Source: Serilophus lunatus
Lineage: Eukaryota; Chordata; Aves; Passeriformes; Eurylaimidae
Direction of reading: 5' to 3'
Assembly: GCA_013399895.1 (NCBI GenBank)
Contig: VXBA01001642.1
Location: 112,619 to 176,618, forward strand
DNA: 64,000 nucleotides
The translations under genes were made by a program, and so were the position numbers. Numbering within the stretch: the stretch's first letter is position 1; every line of letters starts with the position of its first letter. The notes below the pieces were generated by a model. It worked only from the letters and a program-made list of their open reading frames with translations. It had not been told where the DNA came from and did no database searches. Positions 1 to 12,371 of this stretch are shown here, one piece after another.

Positions 1-330
1 TAACTACCTGAAAGGAGGTTGTAGGCAGGCTGGGGTCGGTCTCTTCTCTCAGGCTCCCAGTGACAGGATGAGAGGACACAGTCTTAGGCTGCATCAGGGG
101 AGGTTTAGGTTGGATATCAGGAAAAACTTTTTTGCAGAAAGAGTGATTTCCCATAGGAATGGGCTTCCCAGGGAGGTGGTGGAGTCACCATCCCTGGATG
201 TGTTTAAGGAAAGGTTGGATGGCGTACCTAGTGACGTGGTTTGGATGATGGGATGGTGTTGGGTACATTGATAAGATAGGTAAAGGGTTGAACTTGATGA
301 TCTCTATGTTTTTTTCCAACCTTGTTAATG
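1..330 (+). mobile_element. CR1 LINE 3' end fragment
   Basis: The text follows the familiar bird CR1 3' end: a stretch reading 'ggatatcaggaaaaactt', then 'ccctggatgtgtttaagg', then a tail like 'ttgatgatctctatg...ttccaacctt'. It is 5'-truncated by the window edge or by the usual CR1 truncation. The 67-residue open frame inside it (68-271) is repeat-derived and not a gene. It lies in a PTPN2 intron, in the same orientation as the gene. Confidence 0.85.
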
Positions 331-1895
331 CTGTGTGTGTAATTTAGTTCACCTCTCCAGTTTTCTTCTTTATTTTGTTTCTAAAGTGGTGAATTATTTT
401 TCTTAGAGGAAATTGCTTGAATGGTATTTCCAGATTTCCTATAAAGAATGTATCTCCCTCATGATTTGTAAACAAATGTGTCATTTCAATTGATTCATGA
501 GTGAACTTAACTCTTGAAAAACTAGGTACAGAAGAGCAGTAGGAAGTTCTCAATTGAAAATGCAAACTCTTGTTTTAATGCTCTACTTCAGACAAAGGGA
601 AGTCCCAGTGTACTTACACAATTTAGGCCTTGGTAGTCTTTTTTTCCCTACAAAATCTTAACATGAACTCATTATTCCAATATCATAGATCAGACTTTTA
701 TCCTTGTTGAACTCTCAGCCGAAAGACAAAATATTTCTGTAAGATAACTGCATTTGAGAGTGACTGGAGTCATGTTAATATCCACTGCTTTCTGCAAAAA
801 TGTTGGCAGTCCTGCAGTGTCAGGCATGGAAGGCAAAAGACAAAATGGGAGAGTACTTTTGTTACTGTGGTAACCACGAACTGGATTATTTTAGTTTCAC
901 AAAAGGAGTTTCATAAGTTGTCTTTCATAAGAAGTTGAAACAGACTGAGGAGATGAAAAACAGTAGAATTTATTTTACTTTCGTGGCAATATTTTACTGT
1001 TGCTGAAAAAAATAGCTGTTCTGGAACACACTGATATTTTAAATCTTGAGTTCAAACTCCGTCAATGTTTAGATAGGTTTTAAGTGTATGTGGAAAATCA
1101 GATGTAATGGAGGGAAGATAAAAATAACTGAACATTTCTAAAATTCCTGAGCTAAAATCAGTGACCAGTTTGTCTCGGAATCACCATGGCAAGGAGTAGC
1201 ATTTAACAGCAGGTCTGAAGTGAGTTCCATAAAAATATGGTGCAAATTTTATATACATATTCTTTTGTTGTCATTGGTATGCTTGCACTTAGTTGGTTGT
1301 GTTAGGAGCGGAGCTGTGTGGTTCTAAAGCAACTATGATTTTGGAATCTTCCTTTTTTACTTAGAAAGATGGAACACGTGCAGCAGAAATCTTGCTGGAC
1401 ATCCTGCTGTACAGGTTCTTACGGGCCTTGTCCATAACACTTCCTGCTTCTCTCAGTAACGTGGTTCATGTGGTACCTCTTGGCATCAGAACTTGCTGTG
1501 AGCAAGAGTGGAGAGTGTATACAAAGCTGACACGGATTTTTTTCAGTGGTATTAATTCTGTCCAGTAACTGCCACCAGCCATTAAACTGCATTAATGGTA
1601 GAAAAAGAAGGATATTTGGGTGTAAGTAGTAAAGCAAACCAAATGTATTGGAAGTTGGAGAAGAAGAAAAAAATGCATATGGTGATAATTGCAGAGGGGA
1701 AAACTACCAACTCAGATGAAAAACTGCTTCAGCTTGCACTGTTTGTCATCCAACTTGAAGCAAGTTACTGGATTGCTTGTCTGAACGGGAGGTTTAAAAC
1801 AGAACAGCTCCTGATGTAGGTTGGGGAAATGTGTGCTAACTGAACAAAAGGGGAATACTTTCTAGCTGTATTGTTTTATTTGTTTTCACTTCTAG
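331..1895 (+). other. PTPN2: PTPN2 intron (3' part), upstream of the first exon seen
   Basis: AT-rich unique sequence ending in a polypyrimidine tract and AG at 1894-1895. I looked for the preceding PTPN2 exon, which should end near a leucine-rich stretch before the WPD loop, and did not find it, so it lies left of the window. Short open frames here (344-565, 1419-1637, 1595-1819) show no domain and no splice sites. Confidence 0.7.
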
Positions 1896-2105
1896 AGTGG
1901 TGAGTCCAGGATGATCTCTCATTTCCATTATACAACATGGCCCGATTTTGGAGTTCCTGAATCCCCAGCTTCATTCCTGAACTTCTTGTTTAAAGTCAGA
2001 GAGTCTGGCTCCCTGAGCCCCGAGCAGGGGCCGGCAGTAGTTCACTGCAGTGCCGGGATAGGACGTTCCGGCACGTTTTCGTTAGTGGACACTTGTCTCG
2101 TGCTG
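1896..2105 (+). CDS. PTPN2: PTPN2 exon with WPD loop and catalytic cysteine
   Basis: 210 nt, phase 0 at both ends, preceded by 'cttctag' and followed by 'gtaagt'. It encodes SGESRMISHFHYTTWPDFG at the start and HCSAGIGRSGTFSLVDT near the end, so it holds both the general-acid Asp of the WPD loop and the nucleophilic Cys plus Arg of the phosphate-binding loop. Confidence 0.97.
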
Positions 2106-5100
2106 GTAAGTGTTGGCTCCTTTGCTCTGTCACTCCTCTGCATCTCCTGACACCCACCTGCCTTCCCAACATGGGCTTTCTTGGTCAGAAGGCTTGAAAA
2201 GCATTCAAGTTAATGACATGCCTGGTGGACACTTTTAATTAAGATGTCGTAAGTTGTTTTGTTTTTTTCTTCTTAACATATTTTGACAGTTTAAAAACAC
2301 AGCTCTTGCAATGTGTCTACAAATCCATCTCAAAGAACCTTATGTGTTTTCAAAGCTTTCTGCAAAGTAAAAAGTAAACATTCTTTTCCTTTTATATAAG
2401 ATCAGCTTAGTAAAGGTTTAGGATTGCTTTGTTGTTTTAATATAAGTTTGAAGTTGAGCTTGTGAATATACATTGGGATAGTTGAATCTGTAAGTCTTTT
2501 TTCTCCAGACATGGAATATCTCACAGGTCTGACGGGCCTCTGTTCTTAGCAGTGCAGAAAATTGTTCTCTGAGCTAGGATAAGCGCTTGCTGCAGTGTGT
2601 AATGAAGGGTGGTGCAGAATTTCCCTTGTTGTGCCTCCCTCTGGGAGGTGGGACTTGGTAGCCCCTCCAGTGTCATGTGGATGTATAGATTTGTTTGCTT
2701 ACTCAGTGAACTGCATCATCTATAATTGCTTATGACATGAGTGAAATTTAAATAATATTTAAAATATTTAATATTTAAAAAATGGATTTTGAAGTCCAGG
2801 CACAGACTTTTTTTTCCTTTGTCTGTGCTTGGTAGTTGTGAAAACGACAGCATAGAGTTAGCTGAAATAGAATTTAATTTAAATTGTAAGAAACTTGTCT
2901 CCTGGTTTGGTTAGATCATCTTATTTTTTGATTTTTTTTCCTTCAATTCTTTCAATGAATTTTTAAAAACAGTGGGGTATGTTTTGAGGCAAGTATCCCC
3001 TAATTTTACATGATTTAAAGTGAATATTGCAAGAAGTGCAGATACACGTTTGAAAACACTTCATGAATGTTATATAGGGGCAATTGCTTGGATTTGGTAT
3101 TTTGCTTTGAATAAGGAGACTTCTGCCACAGTCAGTCAGTATAAATTGCTGTTCCTTGCAGGACCAGTAGGAAATACTATTTTACAGTTCTGATTGTTAC
3201 CGTCCTCTTTTCAAAGTTCAAATACATGCCTGAATAAAATAAAGCGTATCTAAATTTCTTAATTTTAAGACTTGATATTAGGGAACTGATTTATTAGGTT
3301 AATAAAGGATCACTGATTTGTTCATAGTAAGTTTTCATTAGATGGTTTGCATTTTTCTTGTAAAAACAAATTAGGAATCATTTGAGTGGTTCATTTTCTG
3401 TATAACCAATATAAACATAATATGAAGAATTCTGTGACAAATTTTTACTTGTAGTTATTTTTTATATGTCATTGACACTTTCAATATAACTTTCTTTACA
3501 GATGGAAAAAAAGGACCCATTTTCTGTAGATATTAAGAAAGTATTACTGGATATGAGAAAATATCGAATGGGACTTATTCAGACTCCTGATCAACTAAGA
3601 TTTTCATATATGGCTGTAATAGAAGGAGCAAAATTTATAATGGGGGATTCAACTATACAGGTAAATGTTTAGCTCCATGTGTTTAAACAGCAGATTGCAA
3701 AAGTAGTAAAAAATGAGGTCCAAATTATTTTGAGGCATCCAACTTTGTGGAATTTAAATAATTAGCCTGGTGGTATGTGATACTGTCTCTGGTAGTATTT
3801 TTCTGCTTTGTTTTTTAAAAGGCTGTGAGCAGCTCTGGTTCCTACACTTACCCATCTACATCACAGGATTTCTTATTTCTGGATACAAGGAAGTAGTCAG
3901 GTTCAACTGTGTTATTTCTTCATACTAAGAGAATGCCTAAGAAGGCACACTTCTCATTTGTTTTTCTTGTTGAGATTGTTTGGATGATGTTTCTTAGACC
4001 TGTGTTCCCTACATTGCAGGCATTTGTCCTGGTGCTTTTCTCTGTAGGCCTCAGGGTCATGTGCAGAAAATCAATTGGCAGTACTTAAAAGGAGTATTTT
4101 TCCTTTCAAGGTCAGCTAGGCTATTTTTTCCCCCTGAATGGAACAGTTGTGCTCTCCAGAGTGTGAGGTAATCACTTCTCTCTGCTTGTGATGGGGACAG
4201 CATGAGGTTATTGAATGCCTTTTTAATGTCATGTTAGCCAAATGTTCATCCCTGACATATCCATGGATTTCAAAAGTCAGCCTTCACTTGCTTCCCGCTA
4301 GTGGCTGCTACTGCTACATGCATACGGTCTGTCTTCTTCAGATTGTACATTATTTTGTCAGTCCTGCCATTCACATCATCTTGTCAGATACTTAAACTTG
4401 GAACTACCAGCCATTTCTGCAATTCTTATTACATGTTTAGAATAGAATTCTGTATAGGAAATTCTGTGTTTGACAAGAATAGTAAAGTTGACTCTGATTT
4501 CAGTTCTCCCTGTGTGGCCTGTCACTCCAGATGTCATCAGTATTTGTCTTAGCCTGCAAGTGTGGTAAGGACACAAACAGGTCTTCCAGAAGGCCTTTTT
4601 TGTTGCATTAAGAGGGGGCTGCTAAGTGGATTTGTATTTGTTAGTGGCTGCTTCTTTTTTGTTTGTATATTTGTTTAGAACCAAACAAAGAAAACCTCTG
4701 AGAAGGGAGTATCTTCTGGGTGAAGAACATTAGTGAATTCCAGATCTATACTGGAAGCTCCTTTGCAGTGGAGGAGTCAGTTCATTGTAAGAACTCGTTC
4801 TGCCAGCAGTTCATTTATAAGTAGCTGACTCTTTTATATCACACTCTGAGTTTGATGCATAGTTTAGACCAGCAGGCTTGAATTCATTCTGCAGACAGGA
4901 ATCTATCACTTGTTTTGCCAAGAGTCAGTTTTGGGTTCATCCTCCTTATCATAGACTTTTAAAAGTAACTGATTTTTTCCTATAAGGTATTCTATGTCTT
5001 TATAGGTACTGAATGATTTGTGAGAGAAAAAAATGATAGGGTTGTAGGGCCAATTGTTTTCCTTCCTGTGAATTTTCTAGGCATTTTTTTCCACATGAAG

Positions 5101-8100
5101 TTTTGTTGCAGCAAGTCCTTCAGACTGTTCATTGTTAGGACAGTTATCCGTTAAGGCAGAGATCTAGGAAAGTAGATTTACTTCCAGGTTTTTTCTTTTC
5201 TTCCATCTCATTTCAGATTACTTCTCAAAACGAGGTTTATAACAGTTTTATGATGCAGTAGATCTCTGGGCTAATGGGCCACTAGGTGAAATAGTAGGCT
5301 GTGACTGGCATAAATAACTAGTTAAATCCAGTTCTCTTTAGGCAGTTGTTGCATACAAGGTCTTATTGTATTCAGAGGCCATAAAAGGTAAGGGCACAAC
5401 GTAGGCCTGTAGAGGGTCGAGGGAGATAGAAAGTGCTGGGCAGTGCAGGATGATACAGGACAGGTTGCTTCCTAATTGTGGAGCTACTGTGGGCTGTACA
5501 AACCCTGAAGTTAGTGGCCTCATGCCTTCTTAATAGCATCATCCCAGAGAAATAGAAAAAAGTATAATTGATAATTGTTGGAGAGGATGCATCTTCACCT
5601 AACCTTATTTCTTCATCTAGCAATTTTTATTTTCTTGATCTACTTTTGTGGCTGTTCTTTTGGAAGACTTCTTGAGCATAGGGGGTGCTTGGTGTTAGGG
5701 GAATGTTTGAAGTATGTTCTCCTTGTTTGCAGAAACGATGGAAGGAGCTCTCTAAGGAGGACCAAGCACCATGTTCTGAGCAGTCTCCTCCACACCCAAC
5801 TAAAATAACCACAGAGAAGTACAATGGGAACAGCATAGGCCTGGAGAACAAAGATCAAATGGAGAAAATAAACACTGACCTGTCCACTAAAGTTCAGGAT
5901 ATCACAGATGGGAACATTGAAAGGTAGGCAAGATGAAGAAACTGTCGAGAAGGCAGATACACTCTCTCAAAAGGCTTATTTCTTATTATAAGAAAACTTC
6001 AAGGTCTGTCTTTACTAGAGAGGAAGGATGGTAGTATTTGACTATCTTACGTAATTGTTTTAAGAATATAACCTCAGCTATTCCTTGTAATACAGTTTGA
6101 CTGTTCAAAGATCAGGACAAGAAAATGTCTCTGATTTAAGCAGCTAAACCTTATGCTTGAAAGCATTTTCCTACAGACTGCCAATGAACTCCATTGTGCA
6201 CTGAATTAGGTCCTAAAATTGCCCAAAATAATTTGATACTGATTTTTAAATAAAATGCTAACTTCTCTTTAAAAAAATGATACTTCAGAAGCACAAGGGT
6301 TTTATCACCTGCCACTTTCTGTACAGTGTTTGAAATTGCATCCCTGGAGCTGTATGTTACCCTCTGTTCATGTTAAATTACCACTGTGAGTAGGTTGCTG
6401 TGGTTCAGCTGTGTCACGTGAATGTGCCGTGCCTTCTTCCATCAAGTGTCTCTGCCTCATGAGGACTGATGCCTCAGCTGGCATTTGGGCCTGTCCATGT
6501 GAGGGTCATCAAATCTTGATCCATAACCAGAGACACAGAAACCAGTCAGGGTTGTGCCGAGCTGAGCTGTGCTGTGCTGTGCATGGGAGGAGGCAGTGTC
6601 TGTCCCAAAGGGCTGCAGTCCAGGGAGACACAGCAGGTCAATGGAGATGGGCTGGAATTCTGAAGTAGCAGCTGGCTCAACAAATGCCCTGATGGGTTTG
6701 TCTTTCCATGCGTTCCTGAGTGTTTTTGAGAGAAAATGACAGCAATTCTGTAGATGTATGAAGAAACCTCTGACAAACAGGGTGTGAGTGTGGTGGTTGT
6801 ATGGTAGGACTTTGACAAAGCGGTTTTTATGTCATTATGTCATAGTCATGTTGTCTTAGAGATTGTGAGGGTTCCTTTGGAGACAAGAATTCCAAGATGG
6901 CCCTAATAGTGTAATAACACACAGAACTTAGTTTCAGCCTGTGTCCTCTCTCAAGATCGGGTTTCCAGCCTGAGATAGTACTATTAATTGTGGACACGGG
7001 TGTGAGTAGGCTGGGATCAGTATCACTGAGGCTGGTGTGACCTCTGCAGTGGAGGCACCTGTGTGTGTACTGTGAGTGTCTGCGTGTAGGACCTGACATG
7101 GTGTGTAAAAGCAGCCTCCATGCAAAACATCCTCACCACCAAATGGGGGACAGACAGGGGTAAGAGGCTAAGCTCACATAATTTAGCTGATTCTTTCTGT
7201 TCTTTGTTGAACACATGGGTCAAACACCACATACATTTTTACATTTGTCATTTACTTCATGGGTCTTCACTGATCTGAAACTCTCCAAGTTAAAAGTGGT
7301 TGAAATGCAAGAAAAGACTGCTTGGCTTGGGTAGAACGTACTGCTGCTATATGCTACTGGTGGGTTAACTATTGGTATTGTGTTGGAAAGAAGTTTATTT
7401 TAATATTGTAATAGCCTTTTTTACTGTTCTACGATGTAAGATTTACCTTTTTTTTTTTTTTCTCTTTCAGTTCTGTCCGAAAACGACTGCGAGAGGATAG
7501 AAAAGCAAGCACAGCACAGAAGCTGCAGCAGATGAAGCAGAAGCTAAATGAGACTGAAAGAAAAAGAAAAAGGTGGTTATATTGGAAACCTATTCTCACT
7601 AAGATTGGGCTTGGTACACTGATTTTAGTTGGTGCTTATTCTTTCTGGAAAATGTATTTTCAAGAACATTCCTTGTAAGTAAACAGTAAGCGTCACTGCT
7701 CCAACAGCTAATTTTGCTGCAAGTTAATGACTAGGGGTGTGACTTTTAAGCAGTAAACTCCTTTCTCCTGGAATGGGTACAGACTGTTACATACAATAGA
7801 GGAGTGATGTAAACTTGATCCTATGTCGACATCTCAGGACTTTCCACTGCAGGTACTTACAAAAATGAACCGCTGCCTCCCAACAGAGTTGATGGTTTTT
7901 TGTTTCTATGAGCAGGTACAAACTTGCTGCAGCTGTTTATACACTTTTTAAGACAGTGTTCTACCAGATCTTAAGCAAAGCTGAACTGTGGCGGTTTAGC
8001 TACTGAAGGCTGTCTGGATTTAAATTTACATGCCTGACATAAGCAATAAACAGTGTTGTATCATTTACATTATTAATGCAAAGAAGTTATCCTCAAATAT

Positions 8101-11100
8101 GTGTAATGTGTAATGTACTAGTGACATGAACATAAACATTTTATATTCTTACAACCTAGGATAAATATATTTTATAATTGCATATTTAATCTTTTTGTAG
8201 TTCACTGTACTTTTAAAAGCTCAGTTTGTACAAATTTCTGACCAAAAGAATTTCATTTTGAAACTAAATGTAATTATAATTTGTGCATGAAAAGAACAGT
8301 GCAACCATTCCCCATATTTTGACTCTCCAGTTCAAAATGAGCAGCTAGGGGTCTGATGAAGCACTTGCCAATTTCTACTCTTTTGATTTGCATTCCTTAT
8401 TTATTTTTTGTAGTTTTCATTATTTAAGTAAGGTTTAGAAATTTGACTTTTTTTTAACACCTTTGGGAACTTCACTCTCACTGAAAATCGTGGTTGATTA
8501 ATGTATTCAGACTTCCGCTACTGTTTGAAGGCCAACGTTGTTCAAGTCCTGACATTCCATTAAATGTGAGACATCGTGTTTTGTGTGTCTATAGATTTTA
8601 ATTGCTAGAAGGAATAAAATTAATTCATCAGTAATAGATGTAGAAAGCACATCAAAAGAAACTGTAGTTGGACTTCCAAGAGTGGCTTTAATAGAAATGT
8701 CGATAACGTTCACCCGCTTGAGCCAGTTAGATGACTTCACAAAGTCTAGAACTGCTTTTTGGGTGCCCCAGCACTATATTAGAGACATGATGGTAAAACA
8801 CTTGATGGCTAATATTTTAGAAACACCTGTGCTACAGCCCCTCTAAAATCATCGAGCACTCCCTTTCCATTAATCGGGCAATAACACTTTCTAAATAGGA
8901 ATTCGACACAAATTGCTTTCTGCCCTTTAAATTACCTTTGAATACAGAGATGGAATGTGGCTGTATGTAGCTTGTTGTTGCTGAAGTTGAGATATAATAA
9001 TTTGTAGGATTGGATTGTACTTTGAAACATGGATTTTATTTATTCAAGCATTGCCTTGTTGGGTGACTTCAGAGAAGTCATTTTTCTCCTTCTGTTTTTT
9101 AAGCTTGGTTGTTTTCTCTTCAGTGTGGGGTTTTAGGGGTTTTCTTTCCCCCTCTCCCCTTTTGTAAAGCACTTCCTGATTCACTGCTGAAACATACTGA
9201 AAGAGCTGGATGGTTACTCCGTTCCTTATTCAAAGGAATTAACTGGAAAGTTTTCCGGAACATCCAGGCTTGGTAGTAACATTCTAGGCACAGGGCCCAA
9301 TTCCTCTGACATCTACTACACAAAGCTAAGTACGGCTTACTCTTTGAAATTCTCATTTTGCAATAGCTAATACTATTTTAGACCACTCTGTTTATATAGT
9401 AAACAAATGCTTAGGGTCTGGATCAGGAAAACAAGTGTAGTTTCATACAGTTCTGGATTCGGGAAATTGTGCGTCAGTAGAACAAGACAATTTGTCCCGT
9501 GGCATTGCTGACTAAACATGCAGCCCTAATAGCCAAGTGACACAACATAGGCAGGCAGCTCACATCTTTTACGGCGTTTCACAATTTTTACAACCACAGT
9601 AACTTTTAGCCAGCAAGAAGGCTGTCAACAGATTCTTTTTCTTTAAATTGAGAAGACAGGTTTTTCAGTTTCAGCTGTAACTGCTAGTAGGTGTAAATGT
9701 ATGTGCCTTATAAAGATATTTTGGTTATGAAAAAATACATGGAATGTAGTTAAATGCTTTTGTAACAAAAATATTCCAAATCTTACTCTAAATACTTAAA
9801 AGCAGCTAAGGGAAAAGTGCAGTCGAAACCCTCACTGATATCACGCTATCATTTATTGCCCTTCTTGTGGCATAAGAAGGATTTCCTGGGCCACCAGTAT
9901 CCTACAGCACTGAGCTCTAACTGCAGCTTGTCACGTTGTCACTGGAGTTGTTTCCTGATTCTGTCTTCTAAATTCTGGCATTTTTGTTTTCTTGATCCTG
10001 AGCAAGCATTCCTCATTTCAGGGTGGGACAGGACAGGAGGCCATCTCACATCACCTCACACTCTGTTACCTTCTTGATGCAATAAAGCAGGACTTGCACA
10101 TTCAGCAGTTGTGCTGTAAAAGTTTGGTTTGGTTCCATGATTGCAAGTACCTTGGGAGCTAACTGTTCACAGTTTAAGGAGGATGAACCAATACAGGTCT
10201 TGGACAAAACTATTTTGAACAGTGAATTGTTCATGACAATATGAGAATAGGAAGGAAAATCAAATGATAGGTCTCTTTTAGTACATTCCAGGAAATAATT
10301 TGGATAAAAGTCTTCTTTCTGGTCCATCATTAATCCTTAAAAATGAAAATCTGTAGGAGGCTTGTTCTCCTTGCTGCACACTAAACCTTTGTGATACTTT
10401 GTTATTCTGCAGTATTTAAATTTGCAGCAATTTTGCACAACTTGAATGTTAAATAGGAACAGCTGTGGGCCAAAATGAAATACTGTCAATCCCAGGCACT
10501 TCTATGATAGGAAACGCTTAAAGAGTGAAATCAAAGGATGTGCCTTCTGAGCTCTCTCCTGCCTTTCCCCACCCTGGTTTTTGGCAAGCTGCTGTCTGGT
10601 CTGTGCTACTTCTAAAATGTTGGGCTTGGTTCAAACTGTTACTGTGTTGGGTTTTCCCCTCCATTCTGGAAATGCATCCGTCAAAATATTTGGTGCATAG
10701 TGGGCATCTCTTAATTTGCATAAACAATGTTTGACTCTCAGATGAACCCTCGTGTACAAATTATGCATGTGCTCATAAAAAAAAAAATCCCTAGCAAACA
10801 TTTGGACCTCCTTTGCAAGGGGTTTGCAAAGTTAGAATTAGTCCTTTAGGTTTCCTGTTTATGTTCTTGGTGCAGGGACAGTCTGCTTCGGATGACGGTA
10901 CATCTGTATTTTCCTTGAAATGTATTAAATAATTTAATTCAGTGTGAAATAGCAATTTGAAAAAAACAACTACGGATTTGTTTTATGGAAGTGAGATGTT
11001 GCAAGTGAAACTTAGCTTATTCTGTTCAACCTCGAGCAAAATGGTTTACTGGCATCAGTTTATACCCCCTGCGAAGGGAGGAGGCGTAAATGTGTATGCA

Positions 11101-12092
11101 TGTATGTGTGACTGGATCGTGCAGGCAACTCAAAAGCCTGCCTAGCTTTATGTTTAATGAATGTAAACCAAATTATTTAGTTTGCTGTTTGGCATTATAG
11201 TAAAACCTGAGACACTTGAGGACTGCAAGAGAAACTAAATTAATGATGACAAACGAGGAAGTCTTCTGCATGGCCCAGTGGCTTAAGGCAGAGGATGGTA
11301 TTTGCAAAGTTGACGTAACACGCAATAGTCTTCCTGGGCTTTTTTCTTTGCCCCCAGAGTTTAAGTCAGCCTTTCTTTTTTTATGTACGAAAAATAAATG
11401 TGTTCAAAATTGCATCTCTGTCCGAGTCTTTATTTGAATTGGAAGAATAAATAACTTGGAAGCCCTTCTCCATTATGTCATAACTGATGGAGGAAAGCTG
11501 CTCTGTGAATTAGTGTAGTGCTCGCAGAACTCAGGCGTGTGACTTGTAGTAGCTTGGGGGTGTGGTGCTGTGAACACCAAGGTGTGTCTTTCTATGTTCC
11601 TCAGAGTAGACCCTTACCTTGCCTAAGAACAAAATGTCCAGGGCTGGCATGTCTTCCTTGCTACAGGAAACATTAGCCCAGGAGCAGTTACTTTTGTGCT
11701 GCTGTGCCAGGATGGGCCTACAAAGCTGTAAGAGCTGTTTGGGACACAGCCTGCCCCAGTCCCACTGAGGCCCAAGGAGACTTCAGCAGTGCTTGGGGTT
11801 AAATGTGTGAGGAAATAGTTTGCTGGACTGAGACCTTTACTTGAAGCTCCCCAATAAGGAAGTGCCTTATACTGTAACGTGGAAATACCTTTTGCAAAAG
11901 CGTCGGCTTTCCAAGCGTACTTGCTCTGAGGCAGTAGGTGCTCCAGGGAATGCAAGTGTTGACAGTGGGCTGCAAACCCGCCGTCAGTTCTTAGCGTTTT
12001 TCTTCTGTTGTTGCCTTTTTTCCTGTACTCTGTACTGAATCGGTGACTTTCTTTTGGTTGTATGTCGCAGGCCCAGACTGACTGACACCTAA
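1896..12092 (+). CDS. PTPN2: PTPN2 (T-cell protein tyrosine phosphatase), 3' half, with two alternative C-termini
   Basis: Non-receptor tyrosine phosphatase that removes phosphate from JAK/STAT proteins and receptor kinases. The coding exons seen are 1896-2105, 3502-3660, 5733-5923 and 7471-7572 or 7471-7678, then 12071-12092. In order they carry the WPD loop (TTWPDFGVPESP), the catalytic P-loop (VHCSAGIGRSGTF), the Q-loop region (GLIQTPDQLRFSY), a variable linker, a basic bipartite nuclear signal ending ERKRKR, and then one of two tails. Reading through 7572 gives a hydrophobic, membrane-anchored tail (TC48 type). Splicing at 7573 to 12071 gives the short tail PRLTDT (TC45 type). Exon phases match throughout: 227 residues are seen for TC45 and 255 for TC48. 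The N-terminal part of the catalytic domain is outside the window. The gene is convergent with PSMG2. Identity is very secure against the human protein as I remember it. Confidence 0.97.
2106..3501 (+). other. PTPN2: PTPN2 intron
   Basis: AT-rich unique sequence between two secure exons. It has a strongly AT palindromic patch at about 2741-2782 (alternating AATATTTAAA). No repeat family, RNA gene or extra exon is recognised. Confidence 0.8.
3502..3660 (+). CDS. PTPN2: PTPN2 exon with Q-loop
   Basis: 159 nt, phase 0 at both ends, preceded by 'tttctttacag' and followed by 'gtaaat'. It encodes MEKKDPFSVDIKKVLLDMRK through to GDSTIQ, including QTPDQLRFSY, whose glutamine positions water during hydrolysis of the phospho-enzyme. 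Confidence 0.97.
3661..5732 (+). other. PTPN2: PTPN2 intron
   Basis: Unique AT-rich sequence. Small open frames on both strands at 4301-4576 and 5338-5623 overlap one another and have no family resemblance. Nothing further is supported. Confidence 0.75.
5733..5923 (+). CDS. PTPN2: PTPN2 linker exon after the catalytic domain
   Basis: 191 nt, starting in phase 0 and ending in phase 2. Acceptor 'cttgtttgcag', donor 'gtaggc'. It begins KRWKELSKEDQAPCSEQS and includes TEKYNGNSIGLE. Its start and the EKYNGN segment match human PTPN2, while the Pro/Ser-rich middle diverges, as expected for a linker. Confidence 0.96.
5924..7470 (+). other. PTPN2: PTPN2 intron
   Basis: Unique sequence ending in a long T tract before AG at 7469-7470. 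A short TGTGC-type repeat lies at about 6555-6580. Overlapping open frames at 6411-6818 and 6827-7232 have no recognisable domains. Confidence 0.75.
7471..7678 (+). CDS. PTPN2: PTPN2 exon: nuclear signal and ER-anchored TC48-type C-terminus
   Basis: Starts in phase 2 after 'tctctttcag'. The first 102 nt encode the basic stretch SVRKRLREDRKASTAQKL and end ERKRKR; this part is shared by both isoforms. If the donor at 7573 ('gtggtt') is ignored, the frame continues WLYWKPILTKIGLGTLILVG and ends QEHSL before TAA at 7676-7678. The hydrophobic run is the membrane anchor of the ER form. The internal donor (AG|GTGG) is weak, which suits regulated use. A consensus donor GTAAGT (7675-7680) overlaps the stop codon. 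Confidence 0.95.
7679..12070 (+). other. PTPN2: PTPN2 last intron (TC45 form) and 3'UTR of the TC48 form
   Basis: This stretch is intron when the short tail is made and 3'UTR when the long tail is made without further splicing. It contains AATAAA hexamers at 8045-8050 and 11393-11398, the latter followed by a TG-rich stretch. Open frames such as 8507-8740, 9817-10077, 10046-10330 and 11623-11955 are short, overlapping and featureless. I see no recognisable repeat. Confidence 0.65.
8045..8050 (+). promoter_or_regulatory. PTPN2: Candidate proximal poly(A) signal for the TC48 transcript
   Basis: AATAAA about 370 nt downstream of the TC48 stop. Its use is inferred from position only. Confidence 0.4.
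12071..12092 (+). CDS. PTPN2: PTPN2 terminal coding exon, TC45 tail PRLTDT
   Basis: Follows 'gtatgtcgcag'. The first G completes an AG-split arginine codon, then CCC AGA CTG ACT GAC ACC TAA encodes PRLTDT and stop, identical to the human nuclear isoform tail as I recall it. The phase (2) matches the internal donor at 7573. About 280 nt of 3'UTR follow. Confidence 0.95.
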
Positions 12093-12345
12093 GCCTTCGA
12101 GACTTGGGAATATTCTGCAGCTATATACTGCAAATTATTGACATGCAAAGTGAGACATGACCCCCCTCTTCGGGAACAAAAAGTGAGGTCTGTTAAGTAC
12201 CAAGAAGACCTCAGTTATCTGTTTACAGCGTAAACTGCACCGAGGGGATGAAGACCACCAGCAGCGTGTGCTACTTTGCAAAACGAAATAATTTGCCATC
12301 TTGTGTTTTTATAATGCCTGTATTAATGTAGAAAGATGTAAAAGA

Positions 12346-12351
12346 AATAAA
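12346..12351 (+). promoter_or_regulatory. PTPN2: PTPN2 distal poly(A) signal
   Basis: AATAAA about 250 nt after the TC45 stop, followed by a T/G-rich region ('attttgttttgtactg'). This is the likely end of the gene, near 12370. Confidence 0.75.
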
Positions 12352-12371
12352 TTAGGAAATATTTTGTTTTG

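Noticed and set aside
68..271. 67-residue open frame
   Set aside because: Lies within a CR1 3' end and is shared in character with the frame in the CR1 copy at 28095-28349; repeat-derived.
1595..1819. Plus-strand open frame just before a PTPN2 exon
   Set aside because: Checked as a possible upstream PTPN2 exon; sequence and borders do not match the family.
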